Positions 8,534-18,063 of a stretch of 64,000 bases of DNA are shown here, piece after piece. The translations under genes and the position numbers were made by a program. Numbering within the stretch: position 1 is the first letter of the stretch; each line of letters opens with the position of its first letter. The notes beneath the pieces are model-generated. The model made no database searches. It worked only from the letters and a program-made list of their open reading frames with translations, and was not told the DNA's origin. Origin of the DNA: Massilia sp. Root418 (GTDB lineage Bacteria; Pseudomonadota; Gammaproteobacteria; Burkholderiales; Burkholderiaceae_D); NCBI RefSeq assembly GCF_001425265.1, contig NZ_LMEC01000020.1, positions 1,016,707-1,080,706 of the forward strand. The letters are read 5' to 3'.

Positions 8534-8944
8534 TCAGGGCGTGCGGCTGCGCGGGAAGCGCGGCAGGCCGTCGCCCAGGTGCAGCCAGCCGAGCTGGCCT
8601 TCCACCTGGGTATGGTCCTGCGGCGGCAGCGCTTCCGGGTCATCGAGGCTGCAGGTGGTGATGTCGATGTAGCCGGCGCCGGCGTCGGATTCGTAGGTCA
8701 GGTGGGCGCCGCAGCGGCCGCAGAAGCAGCGCGTGACGCCGGGGCTGGAGGCGAAGCGCTGCGGCGTGCCCTGCATGTAGCGGAACGCCGCCAGCGGCGC
8801 CGTGAACCATGCCACGCACGGCGCGCCGGCAATGCTGCGGCAGCTTTCGCAGTGGCACAGCGTGGCGCTCGATACCGGTCCGCGCACCTCATAGCGCACC
8901 GCGCCGCAGTAGCAGCCGCCGACCCAGGCAGTTTGGATATCCAT
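8534..8944 (-). CDS. GFA/CENP-V family zinc-binding protein
   Basis: A 136-residue protein of the glutathione-dependent formaldehyde-activating enzyme (GFA) family. The zinc-site cysteines are all present: GGCYCGAVRYEV near residue 9, LCHCESCRSIAGAP near 29 and CFCGRCGAHL near 70. PRF near the end is usual. Family members were named for accelerating S-hydroxymethylglutathione formation, but for most of them, including this one, the substrate is unknown. GGGAGGA stands 7 bases before the ATG at 8944. It is divergent from the YqhD gene, an aldehyde reductase; joint involvement in aldehyde detoxification is possible but speculative. Confidence 0.9.
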   Translation of the reverse strand: MDIQTAWVGGCYCGAVRYEVRGPVSSATLCHCESCRSIAGAPCVAWFTAPLAAFRYMQGTPQRFASSPGVTRCFCGRCGAHLTYESDAGAGYIDITTCSLDDPEALPPQDHTQVEGQLGWLHLGDGLPRFPRSRTP

Positions 8945-9074
8945 GTGGTCCTCCCGATCGCGTTTCGGGCATTGTAGCGGCTGGCCGCAGATGGCGGCGC
9001 AGGCGCCAACGCGTTTTGCGGCGCTGAGCGATAATGGCGGGCTCAAGCCAGCCACATTATCCCAGGAGCCTGCT

Positions 9075-10235
9075 TTGCTTAACTTCGATTTCTACAATCC
9101 CACCCAAATCCTGTTCGGCCAGGGCCAGATCGCGGCCATCACGCCGCTGGTGCCGGCCGGCGCGCGCGTGCTGATGCTGTACGGCGGCGGCAGCATCAAG
9201 CGCAACGGCGTCTACGACGAAGTGAAGGCGGCGCTGAGCGGCCACACGGTGATCGAGTTCGCCGGCATCGAGCCGAACCCGCACTACGAAACGCTGATGA
9301 AGGCGGTGGAAATCGTGAAGGCGGAGAAGATCGACTTCCTGCTGGCGGTGGGCGGCGGCTCCGTGATCGACGGCACCAAGTTCGTGGCGGCGGCAGCGCT
9401 GTTCGGCGATGAGGACCCGTGGCTGATCCTGAAGAAAGGCGGCACCAACATCACCGCCGCCCTGCCCATCGGCGCCGTGCTGACCCTGCCCGCCACCGGT
9501 TCCGAAATGAACCCGGCCAGCGTGGTCACGCGCGCGGCCACGCAGGAAAAGCGCGCCTTCCACAGCCGCCACGTGTTCCCGCAATTCTCCGTGCTGGACC
9601 CGAGCAAGACCTTCACGCTGCCGCTGCGCCAGGTGGGCAACGGCGTGGTGGACGCCTATGTGCACGTGATGGAGCAGTACCTGACCTACCCCGCCAACGC
9701 GCCGGTGCAGGACCGCTGGGCCGAAGGCCTGCTGCTCACCCTGATCGAGGAAGGCCCGAAAACGCTGAGCGAGCCGGAGAACCTGGACGTGCGCGCCAAC
9801 GTGATGTGGAGCGCCACCATGGCGCTGAACGGCGTGATCGGCGTGGGCGTGCCGCAGGATTGGGCCACCCACATCATCGGCCACGAACTGACCGCGCTGT
9901 ACCACCTGGACCACGCGCAGACGCTGGCGGTGGTCCTGCCAGGCATCCTCACGGTGCGCAAGGAAGCCAAGCGCGCCAAGCTGCTGCAGTATGCGGCGCG
10001 CGTCTGGGGTCTTACCGAAGGGGATGAGGACAGCCGCATCGCCGCCGCCATCGAGCGTACGCGCGCCTTCTTCGAGCAGATGGGCGTGAAGACGCGCCTG
10101 TCCGGCTACGGCCTGGACGCGTCGGCCATCGACGCCGTGGTGGCCGCGCTGGAAGCGCACAAGATGGTGAAACTGGGCGAGCACCGTGACGTGGATGCAG
10201 CAGCCGCCCGCGCGGCACTGGAGCTCAGCTTGTAA
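9075..10235 (+). CDS. yqhD: NADPH-dependent aldehyde reductase YqhD (iron-containing ADH family)
   Basis: A 386-residue cytoplasmic type III alcohol dehydrogenase, nearly the same length as E. coli YqhD (387) and closely similar throughout. NADPH-binding loops are YGGGSIKRNGVY (about 35-46) and LAVGGGSVIDGTKF (about 92-105). Metal ligands lie in NGVVDAYVHVMEQY, GHELTALYHLDHAQTL and the aspartate/histidine residues around them. PATGSEMNPASV is also typical. YqhD reduces a broad range of short aldehydes, including lipid-peroxidation products. The start is a TTG with AGGAG 6 bases upstream; no in-frame ATG fits. The TPP riboswitch for the next gene begins 20 bases after the stop and is unlikely to control yqhD. 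Confidence 0.95.
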   Translation: MLNFDFYNPTQILFGQGQIAAITPLVPAGARVLMLYGGGSIKRNGVYDEVKAALSGHTVIEFAGIEPNPHYETLMKAVEIVKAEKIDFLLAVGGGSVIDGTKFVAAAALFGDEDPWLILKKGGTNITAALPIGAVLTLPATGSEMNPASVVTRAATQEKRAFHSRHVFPQFSVLDPSKTFTLPLRQVGNGVVDAYVHVMEQYLTYPANAPVQDRWAEGLLLTLIEEGPKTLSEPENLDVRANVMWSATMALNGVIGVGVPQDWATHIIGHELTALYHLDHAQTLAVVLPGILTVRKEAKRAKLLQYAARVWGLTEGDEDSRIAAAIERTRAFFEQMGVKTRLSGYGLDASAIDAVVAALEAHKMVKLGEHRDVDAAAARAALELSL

Positions 10236-10255
10236 AGCATGCTACACTTGTATTT

Positions 10256-10336
10256 CGCTAGGGGTCCTGGGAACGCGTTTTCCGGGTGAGAGATACCCTT
10301 CGTACCTGATCTGGATAATGCCAGCGAAGGAAAGCG
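10256..10336 (+). ncRNA. TPP (THI-element) riboswitch
   Basis: The conserved core is unmistakable: GGGGTCC at the 5' side, GGGTGAGAGATACCC, then ACCTGATCTGGATAATGCCAGCGAAGG in two adjoining blocks ending at 10330. Helix P1 can be closed by CGCT (10256-10259) with AGCG (10333-10336). TPP riboswitches bind thiamine pyrophosphate and normally switch thiamine biosynthesis or transport genes off when the vitamin is plentiful. This one is read toward the TonB-dependent receptor gene starting at 10399, which makes that receptor a candidate importer of thiamine or a precursor. One difference from the consensus is GTGAGA where CTGAGA is usual. Confidence 0.95.
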
Positions 10337-10395
10337 CAAAGTTGTTTCCCCTCCTTTGTTCCCTTCCGTTGGCTCCCATTGTTTTACGAGAGCCC
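10326..10395 (+). promoter_or_regulatory. Expression platform of the TPP riboswitch
   Basis: Two helices can form after the aptamer. The first pairs GAAGGAA (10326-10332) plus CAAAG (10337-10341) with CTTTG-TT (10354-10360) and CCTTC (10362-10366). It reuses the aptamer's 3' end and bulges out the P1 strand AGCG, so it excludes the ligand-bound fold. The second pairs GGCTC (10371-10375) with GAGCC (10390-10394) and covers the Shine-Dalgarno GAGAG (10388-10392) of the receptor gene. There is no T-run after either helix, so translational control is more likely than termination. Confidence 0.55.
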
Positions 10396-10398
10396 AAA

Positions 10399-12519
10399 AT
10401 GTCCGCACGTAATTTCGCAGTTAGCACGATCGCCCTGGCGGTCTCCCAAGCCTTTTCCATTTCCGCTTTTGCCGATGAAGCGCCGGCAGCGCCAGCGGAA
10501 GCCACCATGGCCGACGTGGTCGTCATCACCGGCAAGACCGGCGCCAAGGGCGCCTCGGTGGCCGGCTTCGTCGACATGCCCCTGCTGCAGACGCCAGCCT
10601 CCGTCACGGTGCTGAACCGCGAGAAGATGCAGGAGCTGAACATCCGCTCCACCACCGACGCCGCCAAGTTCGACGCCAGCATCGGCGACGCCTACAACGC
10701 CGTCGGCTACGCCGAGCAGTTCTCCATCCGCGGCTTCAAGCTCGACAACGGCAGCAGCTACCGCAAGGACGGCCTGATCATCCCGGGCGACACCCAGATC
10801 CCGCTGGAGAACAAGGAAGCCATCGAGGTGCTGAAAGGCCTGGCGGGCCTGCAGGCCGGCCTGGCCACGCCCGGCGGCATCGTCAACTACGTCACCAAGC
10901 GCCCGACCACCACGCCGCTGCGCTCCGTCACCATCGAGGCGAGCGAGCGTGGCACGCTGCTGGGCGCGGTGGACGTGGGCGGCCGCTTCGAGGACCGCCG
11001 CTTCGGCTACCGCGTGAACGTGGCCGGCGAGCGCCTGCGCTCCTACGTCAAGGGCGCGGACGGCCACCGCAACTTCATCTCCGGCGCGTTCGACTGGCAG
11101 ATCTCGCCGCAGGCGCTGCTGCAGCTGGACGCGGACTACCAGAAAAAATCGCAAGTGTCGGTGCCCGGCTTCCAGCTGATCGGCAACAAGACCCTGCCCA
11201 ATATCCCGGCCGACACCATGCTGAACGACCAGCCGTGGAGCTACCCGGTGCAGACCGAGAGCAGCAATATCGGCGCGCGCTTCAGCTACCAGTTCAACCA
11301 GGACTGGAACGCCACCGTCAGCGCCAACAGCCACTCCTTCAAGCGCGACGACTACACCGCCTTCCCCTACGGCTGCGGCGCGCAGGACCTGTATCCCGGC
11401 TTCTGCGATAACGGCGACTACGACGTGTACGACTACATCAGCCTGGGCGAGCGCAAGAAGCCGCAAGCCGTGCAGGCCATGGTGCAGGGCAAATTCGCCA
11501 CCGGCGCCTTCAGCCACGCGGTCGCCGCCGGCTACTCCTTCTACCGCAACAGCGAGAAGTGGGGCCAGGACCTGTACGAATGGGCCGGCACCAGCAATAT
11601 CTACCACCCGGTGGTGGTGCAGCCGACCGGCTTGACCAGCGGCCCGGTGAGCGAGCGCCGCAGCGACCGTGAACGCGCCGTGTTCTTCCAGGACGTGGTG
11701 ACGCTGACCGAGCAGCTCAAGCTGCACGCCGGCGTGCGCCATACGCAAGTGGAGCGCGACCAGGTGGCCGCCAAGGCCCGCACCGACGAAAGCTTCTGGC
11801 TGCCCAACGTGTCGCTGGTGTTCGCGCCGCGCGCCAACGTGTCGGCCTACGCCAGCTGGGCCGAAGGCCTGGAGCGCGGCGGCATCGCGCCCAAGCGCAC
11901 CAACAATGTGGCCGAGGCGCTGGCGCCGTCGCTGTCCAGGCAGATCGAACTGGGCGTGAAGGCGGACCTGTACAAGGACCTGAGCCTGGCCATGGCCGTG
12001 TTCCAGATCCGCAAAGGCCTGGAATACACCGACGCCTCCCGCACCTATGTGCGCAATGGACGCGCCGAGCATCGCGGCCTGGAACTGTCGGCACAAGGCC
12101 ACGTCACGCCGGACTTGATGCTGGCCTTCAGCGCCATGGCGCTGAACACCGAACAAAGCGGCACCGGCCAGGCCGACATGGATGGCAAGCGGGTGACCAA
12201 CGTGCCGAAGTTCAAGTCGACCCTGTATGCGGAATACGCGGTGCCGCAAGTGGCCGGCCTGAAGCTGAACGCCAACTGGCAGCACGCGGGCAAGAAGGCT
12301 TTCGATCCGGAGAACACCTTCTTCGTGCCAAGCTATGACACGCTGAACCTGGGCGCATCCTACGCCACCAGGATAGGCGCCACCGCCGCCACCTTCCGCG
12401 CGCAGGTCTACAACGCCACGGACAAGTTCTACTGGCGCGACGTGACGCCGGACCTGGGCGGCTACCTGTTCCCCGGCGCCGAGCGCACCGTCAAGCTGTC
12501 CGCGCAGTTCGACTTCTAA
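10399..12519 (+). CDS. TonB-dependent outer-membrane receptor under TPP riboswitch control
   Basis: A 706-residue receptor. The signal peptide (1-25, ending SISAFA) precedes a TonB-box-like ADVVVITG. The plug domain follows (PASVTVLNREKMQELNIRST, FSIRGFKLDNGSSYRKDGL, EVLKGLAGLQAGLATPGGIVNYVTKRP), then a 22-strand barrel closing with VKLSAQFDF. By sequence alone it belongs to the FhuA/FhuE-like siderophore receptor group and would be annotated so. The riboswitch upstream argues for thiamine or a related compound instead. Energy comes from TonB-ExbBD. SD GAGAG is 6 bases before the ATG. Its stop overlaps, tail to tail, the small outer-membrane-like gene of the PnuC operon. Confidence 0.93.
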   Translation: MSARNFAVSTIALAVSQAFSISAFADEAPAAPAEATMADVVVITGKTGAKGASVAGFVDMPLLQTPASVTVLNREKMQELNIRSTTDAAKFDASIGDAYNAVGYAEQFSIRGFKLDNGSSYRKDGLIIPGDTQIPLENKEAIEVLKGLAGLQAGLATPGGIVNYVTKRPTTTPLRSVTIEASERGTLLGAVDVGGRFEDRRFGYRVNVAGERLRSYVKGADGHRNFISGAFDWQISPQALLQLDADYQKKSQVSVPGFQLIGNKTLPNIPADTMLNDQPWSYPVQTESSNIGARFSYQFNQDWNATVSANSHSFKRDDYTAFPYGCGAQDLYPGFCDNGDYDVYDYISLGERKKPQAVQAMVQGKFATGAFSHAVAAGYSFYRNSEKWGQDLYEWAGTSNIYHPVVVQPTGLTSGPVSERRSDRERAVFFQDVVTLTEQLKLHAGVRHTQVERDQVAAKARTDESFWLPNVSLVFAPRANVSAYASWAEGLERGGIAPKRTNNVAEALAPSLSRQIELGVKADLYKDLSLAMAVFQIRKGLEYTDASRTYVRNGRAEHRGLELSAQGHVTPDLMLAFSAMALNTEQSGTGQADMDGKRVTNVPKFKSTLYAEYAVPQVAGLKLNANWQHAGKKAFDPENTFFVPSYDTLNLGASYATRIGATAATFRAQVYNATDKFYWRDVTPDLGGYLFPGAERTVKLSAQFDF

Positions 12520-13262
12520 TCAAAGACGTATTGCACCCGCATGGCGAAGCTTTTCGCCGTGCGGGTTGAATTCCTGCCTATCAGCCAGGCCGCTTCGTAC
12601 TTGAGCTCCTGGCCGGCGCCCATCTCCCGGGAGCCGAACAGCGCCGGTCCGATGCGGTGCGAGCGCCGCTTCTCCGGCAGCCAGTCGTTCCACTTCCCCA
12701 CTTCGCCAAAGCCCTGGATGCCGGGCTGCAGCCAGCTTTTCCAGCGCTGCTTCACCTGCCACTGGTAGACCAGCTGCGTTTGTTCCGGCTGGCCGGTGCG
12801 GTAGTCGCGCTGCAGGAAGGCGTTGAAATTGAACTGCGTGCGCCACACCTCGGTCTGCAGCACCGGACCGATCTCCATGCTGTAGCCGTGCGGATTCCAG
12901 TCGCTGCGGCCAACCGTGGTGTGCAGTGCCAGGTCGAAGGGGTACTGGCCCTGCGTGAGCATGTAATCGTTCTGCCACTCCACCGACGCCAGCCGCTCGC
13001 TCTTGCCGTGCATGCGTATCCAGACGGCGGACAACTCCGTGTACCAGCGCGAGGTGACGCCGTAGCCCAGGCCCAGTTCGGGCGACGAGACACTGGCGGA
13101 GCGCTTGTAGTCGGCGTTCCAGTACTTGAAATCGATGGAGGCCTGGCCTTCGACGTCGTAGGTCGAGACCAGGTAGTAGCCGGTGGCGGCGGCTGGCAGC
13201 GGCAGGGCCGCTCCCAGCGGGGCCGCAAGCAGGAAACCCAGGGCGGTGCGTGCTTTCTTCAT
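12516..13262 (-). CDS. Putative outer-membrane beta-barrel protein
   Basis: A 248-residue exported protein with a clear signal peptide (1-27, ending PAAATG). The mature part consists of alternating-polarity strands typical of small beta-barrels (LGYGVTSRWYTELSAVWI, FDLALHTTVGRSDW, FNFNAFLQRDYRTG) and ends in aromatic/hydrophobic YVFD. I do not recognise the exact family; it resembles uncharacterised outer-membrane proteins of beta-proteobacteria. Its ATG overlaps the stop of the kinase gene (ATGA), so it is the third gene of the PnuC operon. Its stop overlaps that of the riboswitch-controlled receptor by 4 bases. Context suggests a role at the envelope in the same uptake route. Confidence 0.75.
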   Translation of the reverse strand: MKKARTALGFLLAAPLGAALPLPAAATGYYLVSTYDVEGQASIDFKYWNADYKRSASVSSPELGLGYGVTSRWYTELSAVWIRMHGKSERLASVEWQNDYMLTQGQYPFDLALHTTVGRSDWNPHGYSMEIGPVLQTEVWRTQFNFNAFLQRDYRTGQPEQTQLVYQWQVKQRWKSWLQPGIQGFGEVGKWNDWLPEKRRSHRIGPALFGSREMGAGQELKYEAAWLIGRNSTRTAKSFAMRVQYVFD

Positions 13263-13792
13263 CCTGCCAATGTAGCAGGGCTTCCCAGCACTTGCTCGAC
13301 TTTCGCCAGGCGTTGTTCAGGCGCGCCGCTCACCAGCGTGTAGGCAATGCCGCGCGCGGCCAGTTCTTCCAGCAGCAGCGCGCTGACAGGGCCGCTGGCA
13401 TCCTCCGGCTCGCGCATCAGGCCATCGGGCACCCAGGGCAGGTCCGGCGCGCACAACAAGGTGACGTCGTAGCGGTGCGACGCAACCAGCGCGGCCAGTT
13501 CGCTATCGATGCCGCCGAAATAGTGGCGGCTGTACACCGCCGTCATCAGCGGCGTGGTGTCGCAGAACAGGAAGCGGCGCGCCTGCGGCAAGGCCGCCTG
13601 CTCGCGCGCCACTTGCGTGCGGGCGATGTGGATCTGGTCGGAAGACAGCGGCAGGCGCGCTTCGGTGTCGACGAATTCGCGCAGGTATTCCGGCACCCAG
13701 ACGGTGCGGTAGTGCTGCGCCAGGCGCGCTGCCAGCGTGGTCTTGCCGGACGACGCGGAGCCGACGATGGCCACGCGGAGCGGCCGCGTCAC
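13259..13792 (-). CDS. NadR-type AAA_28 ATPase/kinase
   Basis: A 177-residue P-loop protein. Walker A is GSASSGKTTLA (about 11-21). A substrate-pocket region VPEYLREFVDTEARLP follows, and a Walker-B-like FLFCDTTPLMTAVYS lies near residue 75. This is the fold of the C-terminal ribosylnicotinamide kinase domain of NadR, here as a stand-alone enzyme that would phosphorylate a small vitamin or nucleoside after import. It follows the PnuC-type gene by 10 bases and overlaps the next gene (ATGA). The start is GTG at 13792, inside a 14-bp tandem duplication. Nicotinamide riboside or thiamine are the two plausible substrates; sequence does not decide. Confidence 0.82.
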   Translation of the reverse strand: MTRPLRVAIVGSASSGKTTLAARLAQHYRTVWVPEYLREFVDTEARLPLSSDQIHIARTQVAREQAALPQARRFLFCDTTPLMTAVYSRHYFGGIDSELAALVASHRYDVTLLCAPDLPWVPDGLMREPEDASGPVSALLLEELAARGIAYTLVSGAPEQRLAKVEQVLGSPATLAG

Positions 13793-13817
13793 TTCAGCAC
13801 CATCATTTCAGCACCAT
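13790..13817 (-). repeat. Tandem 14-bp duplication at the transporter/kinase junction
   Basis: On the minus strand ATGGTGCTGAAATG is followed at once by ATGGTGCTGAAGTG, two copies differing at one base. The first encodes the last residues of the transporter (MVLK, then TGA); the second holds the GTG start of the kinase. It appears to be a recent local duplication that reshaped the gene junction. Confidence 0.8.
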
Positions 13818-14426
13818 CGATGCGGCCGCCGCGCCGCCCTCGCCCATGGACTTCTTCCACGCCAGCAGGCCGACGGCGGCCATGGCCACGAACATGCCGT
13901 ACAGGAGCGCGGTCAGCATCAGGCCCTTGTGGATGTAAAGCCCCACATAGATCACGTCGACGATGATCCAGACATGCCAGTTCTCCAGCTTCTTGCGCGA
14001 CAGGAGGAACTGGCCGACCAGGCTGCCGGCGGTGAGGAAGGCATCGGTTTTCGGCACGTCGGTATCGGTAAAGCGGTGCAGGAACCAGGCCAGCACGGCG
14101 AAACCCACCGCCCAGCCGGCGGCAGCCAGCCACAGGCCGCGCCGGCTGGTGCGCGTGACCGGCAGGCGCTCGTGCGTGGCGTCGCCGTGCAGCCACTGAT
14201 ACCAGCCCCAGAACGACACGCTGATGAACACCAGCTGCAGCGCCATGTCGCCGTACAGGCGGGCGCCGAAGAACACCACGCCGTAGGTGGCCGAAGACAG
14301 GATGGCAAACAGCCAGGCCCAGTGATTCTGGCGGATGTTGAGCAGCACCGTCAGGATGGAGAGCACGAAGGAAATCAGCTCAATGGGTGTGGTGCTCAGC
14401 CCGAACAGGGCGAAGGATTCATTCAT
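13803..14426 (-). CDS. pnuC: PnuC/PnuT-family vitamin transporter
   Basis: A 207-residue inner-membrane protein with about seven helices. It carries the Pnu-family landmarks NIRQNHWAWLFAILSSATYG, FWGWYQW near residue 77 and WHVWIIVDVIYVGLYIHKGL near 150. These facilitators carry unphosphorylated nicotinamide riboside (PnuC), riboflavin (PnuX) or thiamine (PnuT), and uptake is made irreversible by a cytosolic kinase, which is the next gene. The riboswitch-controlled receptor facing this operon favours thiamine; the NadR-like kinase favours nicotinamide riboside. The symbol is therefore provisional. The start is ATG at 14426 with no strong ribosome-binding site. I see no riboswitch upstream of this operon itself. 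Confidence 0.88.
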   Translation of the reverse strand: MNESFALFGLSTTPIELISFVLSILTVLLNIRQNHWAWLFAILSSATYGVVFFGARLYGDMALQLVFISVSFWGWYQWLHGDATHERLPVTRTSRRGLWLAAAGWAVGFAVLAWFLHRFTDTDVPKTDAFLTAGSLVGQFLLSRKKLENWHVWIIVDVIYVGLYIHKGLMLTALLYGMFVAMAAVGLLAWKKSMGEGGAAAASMVLK

Positions 14427-14525
14427 GGCGGGCGATCGAAGGTGAACCGCCGATTATGACGCAAAACGGGACCGGGCTCAATGTTGTGCCCGCCGCCCTG
14501 CCCTCCCCGCCTGGCGCCCGAACAA

Positions 14526-14594
14526 AAAAAATGGGGTCAGGGTTAATTATTCGAGCAATTGTTTCCCGAATAATTAACCCTGACCCCATTTTTT
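14526..14594. repeat. Perfect 28-bp inverted repeat, likely REP-type element and bidirectional terminator
   Basis: The arms read AAAAAATGGGGTCAGGG then TTAATTATTCG, and the exact complement at 14567-14594, with a 13-base loop. The outer A/T runs give a U-tract on both strands, so it can terminate transcription in either direction between the S46 peptidase and PnuC operons. The TGGGGTCAGGGTTAATTA core resembles dispersed palindromes that accompany REP-associated transposases in beta-proteobacteria. No transposase is present here. Confidence 0.8.
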
Positions 14595-14606
14595 GGTCAG
14601 GTACTT

Positions 14607-16751
<2,145 letters not shown>

Positions 16752-16815
16752 GATGATCCCCTAATGTGAAAAGCTGCGGCAGTATAGACCTTGCGCCTGC
16801 CGCTGAAAATGCTTT

Positions 16816-18063
16816 TTAGCTATTGCGGCCCGGCAGGCGCATGCTGACGCGGCAGCCCTGCTCATCGCCGTACGTGACTTCCAGCGTGCCGCCACAGGCC
16901 CGCAGGCGTTCGCCGATGGCCAGCATGGCCAGCGCCTGGCGCTGGCGGCGTCCCGGGACGGCCGCCCCGCCGCCGATGCCGCTGTCGCCTGCGCCGTCGT
17001 CGGTCAGCAGCAGCTGTACGCCGGCAGTGCCGTTGCGCCGCAGGCTGACGGCCACCGCGCTGGCGCCGCCATCGCGCTGCAGCGATCCCAGTGCTGCCTG
17101 CAACTGGCGGAACAGCAGCAGCGCCGCGCCGCCGTCCAGGCAGCCGAACACGCCCTCGTCGGGCACGTCCAGGGTGCAGGCCATGCCGCTGCATTTGCGG
17201 AACTCGGCCAGTTGCCAGTCGATGGCCGCTGGCAGGCCCAGTTCCAGCACGGCCGGGCGCAACTGGTTCATGGCGCCGCGCACGCTGCGCAGCGTCACAT
17301 CGACGTTTTCCAGCGCGGCGGCGGCGCGGCGGTGCAGCCGCCCCTGGCGCGGCAGCGCGCGCAGGTGCAGCAGCTCGGCCTCCAGCCGCAGCGCCAGCAG
17401 GTTCTGCGCCACCTCGTCGTGCAGGGTGCGCGCCATGGCCAGCCGCAGCGCCTCCTGCTCGGCCGCCTCGTGCGCGCCCAGCTGGCGCAGACTGCGCTCG
17501 CTGTCGGCGCGGGCGGCCAGCTGCTGGCGCAGCAGCGCATTGTCGCGCTCGAGCGCGGCGTGGCGCTCGTCCTGCGCGGACGCGGCAGCGCTGCCGCGCG
17601 GCGCGATCACCAGGCAACACAGGCCCGAGCCGGCCACGCGCCTGGCCTCGATGCGCACGGCGCCAGCGCCGGGTATACCGGCAAACAGCTGCGTATCCAG
17701 GGCGGCGTTGCCTTCCCCGCCGAGCAAGGCGGCGGCGAACGCGCGCCAGCGCGGCTGCTCGTCCGGCGCCAGGTAGCGCTCAAACGGCTGGCCTTGCAGA
17801 GCGGCGGCGTCTTGCGCCAGCAGCGCGGCGCCGGCCTGGTTGGCGCACAGCACACGCCCGTCCGGGGCCAGCGCATAGGTGCAGGCAGGCGACTGCTCGA
17901 ACAAATACCGGGGCAGGGCCTGCCCGGCCTGCGCCTGCTGGCTGCTGCGCTGCAGCGCCGACAGCGCATGCTGCTGCAGCTCCAGCTCGATTTTGCTGAG
18001 CTGGAGGGTCTGCCACTGGCGCAGCGCGTCGCTGCCCGGATGCCGGCCCGCCCCCCGGCTCAT
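16816..18063 (-). CDS. PAS-domain histidine kinase (HisKA_3-like)
   Basis: A 415-residue soluble kinase. There are a short coiled coil at the N-terminus, a PAS domain at about 50-150 (FEQSPACTYALAPDGRVLCANQAG), a second coiled coil, then a NarX/LytS-type dimerisation helix with the phospho-acceptor His in MARTLHDEVAQNLLAL (about residue 218). The ATPase part retains LLLTDDGAGDSGIGG and LAMLAIGERLRACGGTLEV. No transmembrane helix is present. The ATG overlaps the stop of the CheB-CheR gene (ATGA), so the two proteins are made together; the usual receiver domain or response regulator is not adjacent. It probably supplies the kinase module often fused to CheB-CheR-PAS proteins. Confidence 0.82.
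   Translation of the reverse strand: MSRGAGRHPGSDALRQWQTLQLSKIELELQQHALSALQRSSQQAQAGQALPRYLFEQSPACTYALAPDGRVLCANQAGAALLAQDAAALQGQPFERYLAPDEQPRWRAFAAALLGGEGNAALDTQLFAGIPGAGAVRIEARRVAGSGLCCLVIAPRGSAAASAQDERHAALERDNALLRQQLAARADSERSLRQLGAHEAAEQEALRLAMARTLHDEVAQNLLALRLEAELLHLRALPRQGRLHRRAAAALENVDVTLRSVRGAMNQLRPAVLELGLPAAIDWQLAEFRKCSGMACTLDVPDEGVFGCLDGGAALLLFRQLQAALGSLQRDGGASAVAVSLRRNGTAGVQLLLTDDGAGDSGIGGGAAVPGRRQRQALAMLAIGERLRACGGTLEVTYGDEQGCRVSMRLPGRNS

Noticed and set aside
10399..12519. Ferric siderophore receptor as the definite function
   Set aside because: The barrel is FhuA-like, but the TPP riboswitch directly upstream points to a thiamine-related ligand, so only the receptor class is called.
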